Part shown: positions 17,471 to 26,719 of the stretch, one piece after another
Position numbering within the stretch: position 1 is the stretch's first letter
Layout of the letters: each line of letters starts with the position of its first letter
Assembly (NCBI RefSeq): GCF_003429095.1
Contig: NZ_QVTE01000046.1
Location: 1 to 64,000 of the forward strand
DNA from: Peribacillus saganii
GTDB taxonomy: Bacteria > Bacillota > Bacilli > Bacillales > DSM-1321
Length of the DNA stretch: 64,000 bases
Direction of reading: 5' to 3'
The notes under the pieces: generated by a model
The model's database searches: none
What the model was told of the DNA's origin: nothing
The model's input: the letters and a program-made list of their open reading frames with translations, nothing else
Made by a program: the position numbers and the translations under genes

Positions 17471-18475
17471 ATGTTATCATACACCTTAAGGCGAATATCC
17501 TCATTGATTCCAGTGCTTCTTGGTATGGCATTTATCGTGTTCTTTATGATCCGGGCTATCCCAGGTGATCCGGCACAGCTTATTTTAGGCCAGCAGGCAA
17601 CCAAAAGTTCGATAGAGGCATTGAATAAAGAGCTTGGGCTGGACAGGCCTTGGCATACTCAGTTTTTGGAGTACCTTGGAGGCATTTTTCAGGGCGATCT
17701 CGGCATGTCATTGAAAACCAAAACGCCAATTAGCGAAGAAATATGGCCGTACCTGGCCGCAACGATTGAATTATCTGTAGTAGCGATGATTATAGCTATC
17801 ATAATTGGTGTGAATGCGGGTATCATTTCAGCGTGGTTCCAAAATTCCTGGTTTGATTATACGGCAATGGTACTGGCTCTGATTGGAGTATCCATGCCGA
17901 TTTTTTGGCTTGGACTTATGGAACAGTACATCGTTTCACTTCAATGGGATCTGCTGCCAACAACTGGCCGCGACAATATCCGGGACCCAGTTGAGGCGAT
18001 AACGCATCTTTATTTGATTGATACCCTCCTGAACGGAAGGGTTGACCAATTTATAGAAGTAATCCGTCATTTAATTCTGCCCGGCATCGCACTTGGTACG
18101 ATTCCGATGGCAATCATTGCCCGAATGACCCGTTCATCCATGCTGGAAGTGATGCGCTCGGATTATATCCGGACTGCACGTGCAAAAGGAATGAAGATGT
18201 TCTGGGTGGTGTATAAGCACTCTTTAAAAAATGCAATGATTCCAGTGGTAACCGTCATCGGTCTCCAAACCGGCTTGCTTTTGGGAGGAGCCATTCTGAC
18301 TGAAACTATTTTCGGGTGGCCAGGAATCGGAACTTATATTTATGAAGCCATCAGCTACCGTGATTATCCGGTTATCCAATCAGGCATCCTTGTGATTGCC
18401 ACGATTTTTGTTCTTATTAACTTAGTGGTGGATTTACTGTACGCAGCAATCGACCCAAGAATTAAATATAAGTAG
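17471..18475 (+). CDS. Peptide ABC transporter permease (OppB/DppB type)
   Basis: A membrane-spanning permease of 334 residues with about six hydrophobic segments. The first runs through SLIPVLLGMAFIVFFMI. The EAA-loop for contact with the ATPases is near residues 235-255 (YIRTARAKGMKMFWVVYKH), and the ending DLLYAAIDPRIKYK is typical of DppB. The ATG at 17471 follows AGAGGTGA; a GTG nine bases earlier belongs to that site. It is followed after 12 bases by the partner permease. Confidence 0.94.
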   Translation: MLSYTLRRISSLIPVLLGMAFIVFFMIRAIPGDPAQLILGQQATKSSIEALNKELGLDRPWHTQFLEYLGGIFQGDLGMSLKTKTPISEEIWPYLAATIELSVVAMIIAIIIGVNAGIISAWFQNSWFDYTAMVLALIGVSMPIFWLGLMEQYIVSLQWDLLPTTGRDNIRDPVEAITHLYLIDTLLNGRVDQFIEVIRHLILPGIALGTIPMAIIARMTRSSMLEVMRSDYIRTARAKGMKMFWVVYKHSLKNAMIPVVTVIGLQTGLLLGGAILTETIFGWPGIGTYIYEAISYRDYPVIQSGILVIATIFVLINLVVDLLYAAIDPRIKYK

Positions 18476-18487
18476 GAGGGAAAAGGC

Positions 18488-19390
18488 ATGGCAGAACTAG
18501 CTAGTAAAACACCTCCAATGCTTCCTCCTCAAGCGGTGGAGGAAAAAGCAGTTTCTCCCTGGAAAGAAGCATGGAAAAGCTTCAAAAAAAATAAGCTCGC
18601 AATAGTGGGGCTTTCAATTGTTTCATTCTTTATTTTATTGGCCGTATTCGCAGATTTGGTTGCTCCATATGAATATGCTGACGTAAAGCTTGAAGATAAG
18701 CATCTCCCGCCATCAGGGGATCATTGGTTTGGAACCGATGAATTTGGCCGCGATATCTTTAGCCGGATCATCTATGGTTCACGCATCTCCCTGTGGGTTG
18801 GGTTTCTGTCTGTAGCGGGCTCTGTTGTGGTAGGATCCTTTTTGGGAATTGTTGCCGGCTACTATGGAAAATGGATTGATACAATCATATCGCGTATTTT
18901 TGACATTATCCTTGCGTTTCCAAGCATTCTTCTGGCCATCGCGGTTGTTTCCGTTCTTGGTCCATCCTTGCGTAATGCATTGATTGCTATCGCGATTATC
19001 AATGTGCCGACGTTTGGAAGACTGGTCCGTTCAAGAGTGCTCAGTGTTAAGGAAGAAGAGTATATAACCGCTGCCAAGGCAATCGGTATGACTGATTTCC
19101 GTATTTTGATCCATCATGTCTTGCCGAACAGTATGGCTCCGATCATCGTACAAGGTACATTGGCCATCGCCACAGCCATTATTGAATGTGCCGCACTTGG
19201 CTTCCTTGGACTTGGTGCCCAGCCGCCTACTCCAGAATGGGGTAAAATGCTTTCGGATTCCCGAATATTTATTTTAGAGGCCCCATGGACCGTTCTATTT
19301 CCTGGCCTCGCCATCATGCTTACTGTATTAGGTTTTAACCTGATGGGAGATGGGCTCCGGGATGCACTTGATCCGCGGATGAAGAATTAA
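18488..19390 (+). CDS. Peptide ABC transporter permease (OppC/DppC type)
   Basis: The second permease subunit, 300 residues. It has a cytosolic N-terminus ending in SFKKNKLAIVGL, six predicted helices, the GTDEFGRDIFSRIIYGSRIS segment that opens the transporter domain, and the EAA-loop EYITAAKAIGMTDFRILIHH. It ends with LRDALDPRMKN, the standard DppC C-terminus. The ribosome site is AGGAGGGAAAAGGC. It is the last gene of the operon. Confidence 0.94.
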   Translation: MAELASKTPPMLPPQAVEEKAVSPWKEAWKSFKKNKLAIVGLSIVSFFILLAVFADLVAPYEYADVKLEDKHLPPSGDHWFGTDEFGRDIFSRIIYGSRISLWVGFLSVAGSVVVGSFLGIVAGYYGKWIDTIISRIFDIILAFPSILLAIAVVSVLGPSLRNALIAIAIINVPTFGRLVRSRVLSVKEEEYITAAKAIGMTDFRILIHHVLPNSMAPIIVQGTLAIATAIIECAALGFLGLGAQPPTPEWGKMLSDSRIFILEAPWTVLFPGLAIMLTVLGFNLMGDGLRDALDPRMKN

Positions 19391-19403
19391 TAGGTTTTAT
19401 GAC

Positions 19404-19430
19404 AGGCTGCTGAGGCAGCCTTTTCTTTTT
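19404..19430 (+). terminator. Terminator of the peptide transporter operon
   Basis: AGGCTGC - TGA - GGCAGCCT followed by TTTCTTTTTT. Confidence 0.88.
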
Positions 19431-19510
19431 TAGGCGGACCCTATTTAAAATTTTGTGTAAAAAATGGGTGGGAGGCTTGTCAGTTTTTGTCGCGAAATCG
19501 ATATTTTGCA

Positions 19511-19610
19511 AAAGTCGCCGATAAAATCCGAAAGTCGCCGATAAAATCCAAAAGTCGCCGATATATTCTCGAAGTCGCTGATAATATTTAAAAGATGACG
19601 ATATATGGGG
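19511..19610. repeat. Second array of the 20-bp repeat AAAGTCGCCGATAAAATC
   Basis: Five units of exactly 20 bases start at 19511, 19531, 19551, 19571 and 19591. The first two are nearly identical, the last two diverge. A degenerate unit precedes at about 19489, and GGGCGATATATG at about 19648 may be another remnant. The unit equals the one at 8-124. No gene is visible in 19431-19866 besides this. Confidence 0.88.
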
Positions 19611-19866
19611 AGTGTAGCGTACGGGGTATAGGTATATTACCTCAAAAAGGGCGATATATGTGGAAAACCATTCTAGTATTTTTTGAAAACACCTTGTTTT
19701 TCCAAGTCAGATTTGCCAAATTGCGATATTTAGGGACAAATAAGTAATAAAAAAGGCCATTTTCACCTCAAAAACCATCATAATTTTAAGTGAGATTTAA
19801 ATTCCGTCCTTATATACCCCCTGCAGGTGAAAAATTCTAAGCGAAGACTTAAAAACTTAATGAAAA

Positions 19867-19897
19867 CAGTGCCGGATCCACATTCATTCCGGCACTG
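19867..19897 (-). terminator. Terminator of the DUF4003 gene
   Basis: CAGTGCCGG and CCGGCACTG form a perfect stem; on the minus strand it is followed by TTTTC. It begins seven bases after the gene's stop codon. Confidence 0.82.
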
Positions 19898-19904
19898 CTA
19901 TGGA

Positions 19905-20906
19905 TTATGAACCATCCCCACCTCCTGAAGAACCATCGGCTGCAGTGCTCGCCATAATTGCAACCATCGCAGCTTCTTGGGCCTGAATGATGGCTTCAAT
20001 TATGGGATACATTCCGGTTTCAATAACAATAGTATCCGGCATTTTGCTGCTCATAAGGCAATTTACACTTATGATAAAATTCATATCCTTGTGCCATTTA
20101 AATAGCCGCTCCGAATTAAGCTGACCTGCCGCTATCTGGATTGTTTTTACTTCATTTTCCCCGTCTTCAAGCATTGCCAGCATCCCTATCTGAGGGTAAT
20201 ACATCGGTTTTGTTTTTATACCAATTTCTCTGAATGCATCTGCCAATCTAATACAGCGTTCTATTAAAACCTTTGGGTCTGTACCCTTTTCAAGAGAAAG
20301 GATATGGCTTAAAAATTGCAGATGGTTCCCTTTTCGAAACCCATTGGCACTTAGCTCTTGGTAGAACTCTTCAATACTTTGAATCAGCTGCTCTGACTGT
20401 TCACCCCTATTAGCCAAAAGGACAGCGAGGGGATAGTCACTGGCTGATGTAAGAAAGAAATGCTTTTCCTTCATTCCTTTGTAAATTCTTAAGCTTCTCT
20501 CGATATTGTTCCCGTAGTCAGCCCCCGGCTGACCGCCTGACAGCATTGCAAGTGCAGCAATATAAGTGAATGGACCTCTGCTGAAACCGCGGGCCACCAT
20601 ATTTTCATAGATGGATATTAATTCCTGGAATTTCTCATGCGGCTGTTCAAAACGAATATCGAGTGTAGCAGCAGTGGTGAAGCGCTGATACGACTTCAAA
20701 GTGGAGAAAAAGCCGACATTGTCTTTAATATAATCGCTTAAGTTCAGAAGTCTGTTGTAATCAAAGGAACGATTGTTTACTACATACATGGAAGCTATCA
20801 TCATCAGAGTCCGAGGATCAGACACCTTCCATTTCAGTTTCTCCTTTAGATAAGCATAAATACTTTTATAGTCTGCTAGTTTCTGTTGCATAGTTTCCGA
20901 TAACAT
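19905..20906 (-). CDS. DUF4003 family protein
   Basis: A 333-residue soluble protein made of helical repeats. Its opening (KLADYKSIYAYLKEKLKWK, then RTLMMIASMYV) and the segment GFSRGPFTYIAALAML (about residues 108-123) match the DUF4003 family of Bacillus as I recall it. Function unknown. The C-terminus is a Gly/Ser-rich tail (DGSSGGGDGS), unusual in being flexible and acidic. The ATG follows GAAGGAAGTG. It is a monocistronic gene with its own terminator. Confidence 0.78.
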   Translation of the reverse strand: MLSETMQQKLADYKSIYAYLKEKLKWKVSDPRTLMMIASMYVVNNRSFDYNRLLNLSDYIKDNVGFFSTLKSYQRFTTAATLDIRFEQPHEKFQELISIYENMVARGFSRGPFTYIAALAMLSGGQPGADYGNNIERSLRIYKGMKEKHFFLTSASDYPLAVLLANRGEQSEQLIQSIEEFYQELSANGFRKGNHLQFLSHILSLEKGTDPKVLIERCIRLADAFREIGIKTKPMYYPQIGMLAMLEDGENEVKTIQIAAGQLNSERLFKWHKDMNFIISVNCLMSSKMPDTIVIETGMYPIIEAIIQAQEAAMVAIMASTAADGSSGGGDGS

Positions 20907-20981
20907 ACAATCACTTCCTTCATTATCGAGTTATTACATATACGGTATAGCTAAGGAAAAGGTTTCAAGCTCATATTAAAA

Positions 20982-21010
20982 AAGTGCCAGACGCAGAAGG
21001 CCTGGCACTT
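20982..21010 (-). terminator. Orphan minus-strand terminator
   Basis: AAGTGCCAG and CTGGCACTT pair over nine bases; read on the minus strand, a TTTTTTT run follows. No minus-strand gene is visible immediately to its right, so the transcript it ends is unknown. On the plus strand there is no T-run. Confidence 0.7.
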
Positions 21011-21112
21011 CCGAAAAGCACTCGTGATAAAGCCTTTAATTAATAATTACATAGCCCTTTGGCAAGTAAAACACTGATTTTGGCAGGTAAATTTGCTAAT
21101 TAAACAGGGAGT

Positions 21113-21322
21113 ATGGTCTTCATCATGCCTGTAAATTCCCCAATTCGATTAAAAAATAGCAACAAATTTAATAAAAAACTAAAAATACTTAAGTCAATTT
21201 CAAACCATAACTCAATCGATGACTTTTCCCCGCTTTTTCATATTCTTATTATCAAGTTACATCTATTGATTGAAACAGAGCTTATTGGCTTAATATTGAA
21301 CAAATTACGACATTCCAAATAA
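21113..21322 (+). CDS. Possible small protein, uncertain
   Basis: A 69-codon frame, or 65 codons from the ATG at 21125 (MPVNSPIRLKN). AGGGAG lies just upstream. Composition is Lys/Asn/Ile/Leu-rich and might be chance in A/T-rich DNA. No motif is recognised. The rest of the 20907-21490 interval holds only the orphan terminator. Confidence 0.25.
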   Translation: MVFIMPVNSPIRLKNSNKFNKKLKILKSISNHNSIDDFSPLFHILIIKLHLLIETELIGLILNKLRHSK

Positions 21323-21490
21323 CAACCAAAAGACCGCTAAAGCTTGCCCTTTCAATTTCTTACCTTTTGCAATTTGGATATAGTACTTCATAATTCGCCA
21401 AATTTTTTAAAAATAAAGAAGGAATTTGTAAAAACAAGTAAAAATATACTGAGAAAGCAAATAATGTAACGAAACTTCAAGGAGGAATTT

Positions 21491-21913
21491 ATGGGTTCAA
21501 CTTATGCAACAGAAACACGTTTTATAATCGTACACGAGGCGGTTCCGGCAAACAGCGGTACAACATTTATGCCAACTACATTCTTTGACGCCCTTCAGCA
21601 AGTCAAACCTCAATGCGCCAAGAAGAATAATGTCGAACATTACCGCACTTACCCCATGAAAGATATTTCAACAATCAGCATTGATCATTCCGGAAACGAT
21701 AACATGCGGATTAAATTTGAATCTGAAAAAGATAAGATCATGATTTCAGAAGAAAGAACGGAATATGGCCATAACAATCCAGCGAAATTGGTCCGAGCCC
21801 TGGAATATATCATGATTAAACATCATGGTACATTATCCTTTTTCACTAGTGCTCCTGCTGGGACTAGCGTAAAAGCCAAAGCCAAAAGACCGCTTCAGAA
21901 AAGCGGCCTCTAG
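21491..21913 (+). CDS. Protein of unknown function
   Basis: A 140-residue soluble protein with a very strong ribosome site (AAGGAGG, six bases before ATG), hence real. The N-terminal half looks like beta strands (TRFIIVHEAVP, ISTISIDHSG, MRIKFESEKDKIMIS), the middle has a helix (NPAKLVRALEYIMIKHH), and the tail is basic (KAKAKRPLQK). This pattern recalls small PH-like or bacterial domain folds, but I recognise no family. The last codons overlap a hairpin (ACCGCTTC/GAAAGCGGC region) that may act as terminator. It is convergent with ywqA. Confidence 0.7.
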   Translation: MGSTYATETRFIIVHEAVPANSGTTFMPTTFFDALQQVKPQCAKKNNVEHYRTYPMKDISTISIDHSGNDNMRIKFESEKDKIMISEERTEYGHNNPAKLVRALEYIMIKHHGTLSFFTSAPAGTSVKAKAKRPLQKSGL

Positions 21914-21951
21914 TTTCGAAAACTGTAAAGGTAAAAAGGACTGTGTTTTTG

Positions 21952-24939
21952 CTAATGCAGTGCGACCAAATCCTTCAACTCTTCTGTAGACAATTCGGTA
22001 ATCCAGTTTTCGCTGGAGATGATTTCGTCATTTAAGGATTGTTTTTTGTCGAGCATTGCATCGATTTTTTCTTCAAGAGTGCCGGTGCAGATCAGTTTAT
22101 GCACGTGGACAAAGCGTTTTTGGCCGATGCGGTAGGCTCTGTCAGTAGCCTGATTTTCAACTGCCGGATTCCACCAGCGGTCATAATGGATTACATGGTT
22201 GGCAGCGGTCAGGTTTAATCCAGTGCCGCCGGCTTTAAGCGAAAGAATGAAGAATGGGAATTCTCCGTTTTGGAAGCGTTCGATCAGGTCATCACGCTGC
22301 TTTTTACCCATGCTGCCGTTTAGGAATGGTGCTTCAATTCCATATCGATTCTCGAGCAATTCCTTAATCATTTCACCCATTCCAATATACTGGGTGAAAA
22401 TCAGGCAGCTTTCCTTCTGTTCATGAACAGCGTCCACAAGCTCGGTCAGCTTCTCAAGCTTTCCAGACCGTTTGGCTGCTGCGTTTTTTTGCTCTTCTTC
22501 TTTTAAATACAGGGCTGGATGATTGCACAGCTGCTTCAGTTTATTGAGCATGGTCAAAATCTGGCCCTTCCGTTCAAAGGCAGACAGCTGTTCCAATTCA
22601 GCAAAGGTATCGCGGATAAGCTGTTCATAAAGGGAGGCCTGCTCCGTTGTGAGCGGCACAAATTCCTTTTGTTCCTGCTTATCGGGCAGATTTAAAGCCA
22701 CCTCTTTGTCTTTTTTCGTCCGGCGAAGCAGGAATGGCTGGATCAGGCGCTGCAGTTCTTTAATTTTCCCGGTCTGCTGTTCTCGTTCAATCGTTGCCAC
22801 ATACTTTTCCTGGAATTGTCCAAGTGTGCCAAGGTACCCTTTGTTTATAAAGTCGAAAATCGCCCATAATTCGTTTAGCCGGTTTTCCATAGGGGTACCT
22901 GTAAGAGCAATTTGATGCTTGCCTTCAAGCTTTCTTACTGCACGGGACTGTTTCGTTCCAGCATTTTTAATGTTCTGGGCCTCATCAAGGATAATGCTGT
23001 TCCACTTAATAGAAGAAAGCTCATCATTGTCCATATGAGACAGGCCATAGGAAGTAAGAATCACATCATAACCAGCCACACTTGCTGCAAACGCGTCTCC
23101 CTTTGGCCGGTTGGAGCCATAGTGCAGGACAACCTTTAAATTAGGAGCAAACCGCTCAAGCTCCTTCTGCCAGTTTCCAAGCACTGAAGTTGGACAGATA
23201 ATAAGGGAGGCGTCAGTTTCAATTTTGATATCTTCTCCGGAAAGGATAGCCTCCTCCGAAATTTCCTCCGTATCCTCGAGATCATCACTGCTGTCATCCT
23301 CGATGATTGCGCGTGAGCCCGACAGCTTCTTGGATTCCGCACTGTTATCTGAGTCCATTTCCAAAGTTTCCTGATCCTTCAAATGAAGCAGATACGCAAT
23401 CATTTGCACGGTTTTGCCAAGGCCCATATCATCAGCAAGGCAAGCACCAAAACCATGCTCCCGAAGGAACAGCAGCCAGCTCATGCCCAGCTTCTGATAG
23501 GGGCGCAGATCTCCCTGCAAATCAGCAGGAGGCTCCACAAGCGGAATGTTTCGGGTCTCGCGAAGGCTGTTCACCAGCTTTTTCAAATCCTGGTTCAGTT
23601 CAAATTGGATACGCAGCATATCCCCGTCGTCGTCCTCTTCCTCCATATCCTCCGGAAGATTGAGCAGCTCCTGCTGAAGGAGATCGTTTAGGTGGATTCC
23701 CTTCAGGTTCGCCGTTTTAACCATATCCTGAATTTGCCGGATAAAAGCGGGATCCAGTTTCACCCACTGGCCGCGGATATAGATCAATCGTCTTTTTTCA
23801 TTTACGAGTGCCTGGAATTCCTGTTCAGTGAGATCCTTGCCATTTAATGAAAAACGCCAGTCAAAATCCATAATCGCCTGGAGTCCGACATAGGAAGGAC
23901 CACGCGATGACTGGTTTTTCACTTTTGCCTTAACTTTCAGGGAGGATTCCTTCAATGTCATCCACCAGGAAGGCAGCAGAATATCAGCGCCAAGGAAAAT
24001 CAGCTTTTCACTGGCATCGGTTAAAAACTCCCACGCCTCGAATTCGGTAAGCTCCTGCTTTAATGAACCTCTGTCGCCAAGCCACGGAATGACGCTGATC
24101 CATCGTTTTGTTTCTTCTTCAATATCAGGGATATACTTTTTCCACCCGCGCGGCCATTTGGCAGGGGGATAGGTTTCAAGAAGCAGCTCATCCTTTTTCG
24201 AGCGGAGAGTAACTTCCAGCTTCCAGGGACCTTCTCCGTCAAAGGGCTCAGTCAAACGCAGTCCAGCTGTAAACGGCTTTGTATCCTCCTCAAGGCCGAG
24301 CCAATGTTTCCAGCGTTCCTCATTAAAAAAGGATTGTAAATCGTTTGCAGACAGACGGGTTTCCTTCAAGGCTTGAACAGCCTGCTGCCAGCGTTCCTTG
24401 ATCGGTGAGTGCTTTTCAAGATAAAGGGAGACAGCGTCGTTATACCATTCCTCAACAAATGATTTAATCGTTGCCGGCTGATCACCGTTTGCCGCGCTAT
24501 CCGGATAGATGGTTTCTTGCCAGAACGTATCGTCGAATTCCTCTTCGACCTCTTGCGGCAGCCTCCAGCCGATTCGGTCCTGTTCAAGTGAATGGAAATC
24601 CGGTACCGGTATCCCTGTCTCGATTGCTTCAGCTAAAGCAGGGGCTGCTGAGAGACAAAGGGAAGAGAGCTCGCACCAATCCCATTCAATAAATGAATTA
24701 AACCCTTCCTTTGCAAACAGGTTTAGGAGCCCCCAGCCATCGACAACAATCATCTCATTATTTCCGAAAGTACCTATTTCCACCTTTGTACCGAAATGGC
24801 TTACGCTATCCCATGTAAAAAGAAGGCGCTGGATCTGGGAAGGATTCAAATATTGATTATCTTCATCAACCGCAGCAAGGGCATATTTCCCATTGCCAAG
24901 CGGTGCCGTTTGAATGTGTATTTTTCCTGTGTTAAGCAT
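21952..24939 (-). CDS. ywqA: SNF2-family helicase YwqA (RapA-like)
   Basis: A 995-residue Swi2/Snf2 ATPase. Residues about 1-450 form the family-specific N-terminal part (SNF2_assoc type, ending in the ...EEEDDDGDML acidic piece). The helicase core has motif I DDMGLGKT, the DEAQ box LDEAQNIKN (motif II), motif III ALTGTPMENRLNELW and motifs V-VI TGLNLTAANHVIHYDRWWNP, then DRAYRIGQ. An acidic insertion (about 535-570, many Asp/Glu) lies between motif I and Ia. Such enzymes remodel protein-DNA or RNA polymerase complexes; the target here is unknown. The stop of ywqB overlaps its start by eight bases, so the pair is an operon as in B. subtilis. Confidence 0.94.
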   Translation of the reverse strand: MLNTGKIHIQTAPLGNGKYALAAVDEDNQYLNPSQIQRLLFTWDSVSHFGTKVEIGTFGNNEMIVVDGWGLLNLFAKEGFNSFIEWDWCELSSLCLSAAPALAEAIETGIPVPDFHSLEQDRIGWRLPQEVEEEFDDTFWQETIYPDSAANGDQPATIKSFVEEWYNDAVSLYLEKHSPIKERWQQAVQALKETRLSANDLQSFFNEERWKHWLGLEEDTKPFTAGLRLTEPFDGEGPWKLEVTLRSKKDELLLETYPPAKWPRGWKKYIPDIEEETKRWISVIPWLGDRGSLKQELTEFEAWEFLTDASEKLIFLGADILLPSWWMTLKESSLKVKAKVKNQSSRGPSYVGLQAIMDFDWRFSLNGKDLTEQEFQALVNEKRRLIYIRGQWVKLDPAFIRQIQDMVKTANLKGIHLNDLLQQELLNLPEDMEEEDDDGDMLRIQFELNQDLKKLVNSLRETRNIPLVEPPADLQGDLRPYQKLGMSWLLFLREHGFGACLADDMGLGKTVQMIAYLLHLKDQETLEMDSDNSAESKKLSGSRAIIEDDSSDDLEDTEEISEEAILSGEDIKIETDASLIICPTSVLGNWQKELERFAPNLKVVLHYGSNRPKGDAFAASVAGYDVILTSYGLSHMDNDELSSIKWNSIILDEAQNIKNAGTKQSRAVRKLEGKHQIALTGTPMENRLNELWAIFDFINKGYLGTLGQFQEKYVATIEREQQTGKIKELQRLIQPFLLRRTKKDKEVALNLPDKQEQKEFVPLTTEQASLYEQLIRDTFAELEQLSAFERKGQILTMLNKLKQLCNHPALYLKEEEQKNAAAKRSGKLEKLTELVDAVHEQKESCLIFTQYIGMGEMIKELLENRYGIEAPFLNGSMGKKQRDDLIERFQNGEFPFFILSLKAGGTGLNLTAANHVIHYDRWWNPAVENQATDRAYRIGQKRFVHVHKLICTGTLEEKIDAMLDKKQSLNDEIISSENWITELSTEELKDLVALH

Positions 24940-26524
24940 GAATCAGCTTACCCCTTTGCAATTCTTCTTGGAATGCGCGCAGTCTTTTCGTTGACTCGGC
25001 AATATGGCCAACATAATCAGTAAATACATCTTCCTGCTTGAGCTTTTTATATACCGTACGCATTTTTTTCAAATACCGGACAGCCTGCCTATAAGCGGAG
25101 CGGTTTTTTAAGCCAATTTGCTGCTCAACCGCATGGTAATACAGCGGAAGCACGAGTGACGGGTCCGCCGCCGTAATCACTTTTACAGCCTCTGTTCCTA
25201 TGGAATCAAGGCTAATGCCGGCATACACATGCAGATCAACCCACTTTTTGTATTGCTCTTCTTCAAAAAGGTATGTGGCATAGCTCCAGTAGCTATAAGG
25301 AAGGGACTGCCGATAAAATTTCTCCAGCAGGTCGGTACGGTTATTTTTCACGCAAAAGGCATTTACCGGACCGGAAAAAGTCCGCACGAAATCGGTGCAC
25401 TCATAATAATTGCCAAGCTGCTGCAAAAATGGCCGGATATTTTGGACCAAAAATTCGATAAATGGAGTGGCTCGCAGATCGGATTCTGCTTCCAGCTTGA
25501 TCCAGTAAAAAAGGTATGGGCAAGCCTCGACATCCAGTTTCCGCAGCAATCCGGGCAATTCGCTGTTCCGATTATTTAATAAAAGTAAATGGATATAAGC
25601 GATCTGTTTTGGCAGTTCGTTTGGAGCTTCGAAATTCTCCAGGCGTCCGAGCTCTTCCTTGCGCCATTTAGGATTCTTTAATAGGAAACCCCAGATAGCC
25701 CGATACAGATCCGTACTTTCATATTCCAGGATAGAACTGACAGTCATTAAACGATGGGTATCTCCCTTAATGGCTTCAAAGAAATGATCAAAGGCAAAGG
25801 GGCGAGCCTGTCTGCTTAATTGCTGGATGATACTGTGCAGATCATCGGTGATATCAGAGATAAGAGAATGAAAATAGCGGAAGGCAGCCGGGCTTTTTCG
25901 AAATTGTTCTAATAAGTCAGCCAAAAGAAGAAAAGTACGAAAGCTGGTAATAAAGTCGTACAATACCTTCCATTCACGTTCAATCGGTGTTTCTGCCCGC
26001 AGCCGCTGTGTGTAATTGCGCCATTTTTCCGGCAAGACATAGGAGGGCACATCTTTATTGGCTATAATAAATTCTGCGAAGGCCTCGTCAACAAAGTGAA
26101 TCCAAGCTTGGTAGCTTTTCACTAAAGGCTGTTTTTTTGTCCGGTTCAGCAGGTCGCGTGCCCGCTGAAGCTGCAATGGGTTCCGGTCGGATATTCCTTG
26201 AGACTGTTCTTTCCAGCTTTGAACCCATTCGCTCACGCTTCCGACCGCAGCATAGGCAGCAAAGAAAACAGCAAGCTGATGGCGGCAAAAACCAATGCGC
26301 TTACAGGTGCAGCTGCTGTTTAAAGGAAACGTTAAATCCAGCTCCACCTTTACTGGGGTCACATCCTGGACTGTAGCTCTAACAAAATCCGGAGTTACAG
26401 TCTGGTCAAATACAAGCTCCTGCCGATAAAGCATCACTCCGCGCTGGACAGCAGCTACCTGCTCCCCGGCCTTTGGATTCAGCTCTTTTGCAAGCTGCTC
26501 TCCAAAAAACGTCAATTCACTCAC
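24932..26524 (-). CDS. ywqB: SWIM zinc-finger protein YwqB
   Basis: A protein of about 530 residues with a SWIM finger near the N-terminus: C-T-C-K-R-I-G-F-C-R-H, the CxC...CxH ligands. The remainder is a long helical region without recognised motifs. SWIM proteins are commonly encoded next to SNF2 helicases and are thought to assist them with DNA or protein binding. I chose the GTG at 26524 because GGGGAGGT lies seven bases upstream; the ATG two codons before it is too close to that site, and the longer frame to 26593 lacks support. The final bases overlap ywqA, indicating coupled translation. Confidence 0.88.
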   Translation of the reverse strand: MSELTFFGEQLAKELNPKAGEQVAAVQRGVMLYRQELVFDQTVTPDFVRATVQDVTPVKVELDLTFPLNSSCTCKRIGFCRHQLAVFFAAYAAVGSVSEWVQSWKEQSQGISDRNPLQLQRARDLLNRTKKQPLVKSYQAWIHFVDEAFAEFIIANKDVPSYVLPEKWRNYTQRLRAETPIEREWKVLYDFITSFRTFLLLADLLEQFRKSPAAFRYFHSLISDITDDLHSIIQQLSRQARPFAFDHFFEAIKGDTHRLMTVSSILEYESTDLYRAIWGFLLKNPKWRKEELGRLENFEAPNELPKQIAYIHLLLLNNRNSELPGLLRKLDVEACPYLFYWIKLEAESDLRATPFIEFLVQNIRPFLQQLGNYYECTDFVRTFSGPVNAFCVKNNRTDLLEKFYRQSLPYSYWSYATYLFEEEQYKKWVDLHVYAGISLDSIGTEAVKVITAADPSLVLPLYYHAVEQQIGLKNRSAYRQAVRYLKKMRTVYKKLKQEDVFTDYVGHIAESTKRLRAFQEELQRGKLIHA

Positions 26525-26690
26525 AATCATACCTCCCCGGTCAATTATGCTAAAAGTATTATTATATAATTCCAGGAAGAGATCTCCTGCCAAAGTGTCA
26601 TTAAATATTTAGGCTATCTTATTATTATACCGCATTTTCTGGGTAATTTTGAATGGGAGGCTTGGTTTTGTTTTAAAGGAGAAAATAAAT

Positions 26691-26718
26691 AGGCCACACT
26701 TATAAAAGAGCATGGCCT
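26691..26718 (-). terminator. Terminator of the PlcR-like regulator gene
   Basis: AGGCCA and TGGCCT enclose a loop of 16 bases; on the minus strand it is followed by ATTTATTTTC. The stem begins inside the last codon region of the regulator. Confidence 0.6.
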
Positions 26719-26719
26719 G

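Noticed and set aside
8-19610. CRISPR array made of the 20-bp units
   Set aside because: Units are directly adjacent without unique spacers, and no cas genes are present.
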